Shown: positions 63,896 through 64,000 of the stretch, in pieces
Position numbering within the stretch: the stretch's first letter is position 1
How the letters are laid out: every line of letters starts with the position of its first letter
NCBI GenBank assembly: GCA_002430835.1
Contig: DJDA01000153.1
Location: forward strand, 26,315 to 90,314
DNA length: 64,000 bases
Source of the DNA: Brevundimonas sp. UBA5936
GTDB lineage: Bacteria; Pseudomonadota; Alphaproteobacteria; Caulobacterales; Caulobacteraceae
Reading direction: 5' to 3'
The notes under the pieces: model-generated
What the model saw: only the letters and a program-made list of their open reading frames with translations
Databases searched by the model: none
What the model was told of the DNA's origin: nothing
Position numbers and translations under genes: made by a program

Positions 63896-64000
63896 CCGCA
63901 TCCGCCCTGACCCGTCCCGGCGAACGCGATCGCCCGTCCAGCCAGCTCGCCGAGCCGGATTGGCCCGTCCCCGGCCTCCTGTGCATCCTGGCCGGCGTCG
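63892..64000 (+). CDS. rodA: Start of rodA (SEDS-family glycosyltransferase), truncated by the window
   Basis: Only the first 36 codons are visible: a polar Arg/Pro/Ser-rich N-terminus (TASALTRPGERDRPSSQL) and the beginning of a membrane span (WPVPGLLCILAGV). The identity rests mainly on position, directly after and overlapping mrdA by ATGA, where rodA lies in most bacteria. RodA polymerises glycan strands with PBP2. Confidence 0.75.
   Translation, partial: MTASALTRPGERDRPSSQLAEPDWPVPGLLCILAGV

Overview
The window is high-GC DNA from an alphaproteobacterium, most likely of the Caulobacterales and probably close to Brevundimonas. The evidence is gene content: LpxI rather than LpxH for lipid A, a methionine synthase split into two polypeptides beside metF and an ArsR-methyltransferase fusion, an NDUFS4-like complex I subunit, a TonB receptor, RcnB-like secreted proteins and an mreB-mreC-mreD-mrdA-rodA cluster. 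It is mostly chromosomal housekeeping DNA. No integrase, transposase, prophage or CRISPR array was seen.

Layout. 1-1.7 kb: end of lpxI, then lpxB. 1.9-8.1 kb: trpE, trpG, trpD and trpC with a PpiD-like periplasmic chaperone, all on the minus strand, and a small membrane ORF between trpG and trpE. 8.2-11.5 kb: tpiA, secG, pyrG and a 49-residue membrane ORF. 11.6-16.9 kb: a TonB receptor, a diguanylate cyclase, a RhlE-type helicase and a small secreted protein. 16.9-25.3 kb: topA, then a dense minus-strand run ruvX - AEC transporter - pyrB - pyrC-like - plsY - dprA. 25.5-29.2 kb: a small HTH protein and gatCAB. 29.2-32.0 kb: a CDF-type transporter with altered metal-site residues and two RcnB-like proteins with repetitive central regions. 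32.2-36.8 kb: a Sel1-like protein, an NDUFS4-like protein, tRNA-Arg(TCT), a PLP lyase whose 3' end runs antisense through that tRNA, an orphan solute-binding lipoprotein and a dicarboxylate/amino-acid symporter.

36.8-42.7 kb: a coherent cluster of two pirins, two isochorismatase-like hydrolases, a quinol monooxygenase-like protein, YceI and DoxX, divergent from a LysR regulator. It looks like a quinone or electrophile stress unit. 42.7-49.1 kb: the methionine and one-carbon operon (ArsR-methyltransferase, metF, metH N part, inserted gene, metH C part), preceded by a palindromic operator. 49.2-58.8 kb: a hydroxyacid dehydrogenase, EttA, an esterase lipoprotein, a 2OG-Fe(II) oxygenase-like protein, a TrmN6-like methyltransferase, a polyprenyl diphosphate synthase, an aspartate aminotransferase, a TVP38/TMEM64 membrane protein and a GST. 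59.1-64 kb: mreB, mreC (frameshifted in its tail), mreD, mrdA and the start of rodA, the rod-shape elongation machinery.

The strongest unusual signal is a gene of about 50% G+C at 45318-46091, between the two halves of metH. It appears to encode a winged-helix plus PD-(D/E)XK nuclease-like protein, and it is joined to both metH parts by TGATG stop-start overlaps. Other points of interest are a PyrC-like protein lacking the dihydroorotase metal ligands, two copies of a 130-bp element with 30-bp terminal inverted repeats, the mreC frameshift, the atypical CDF protein, and the ArsR-methyltransferase with its operator. All family assignments come from reading motifs; no database search was run.
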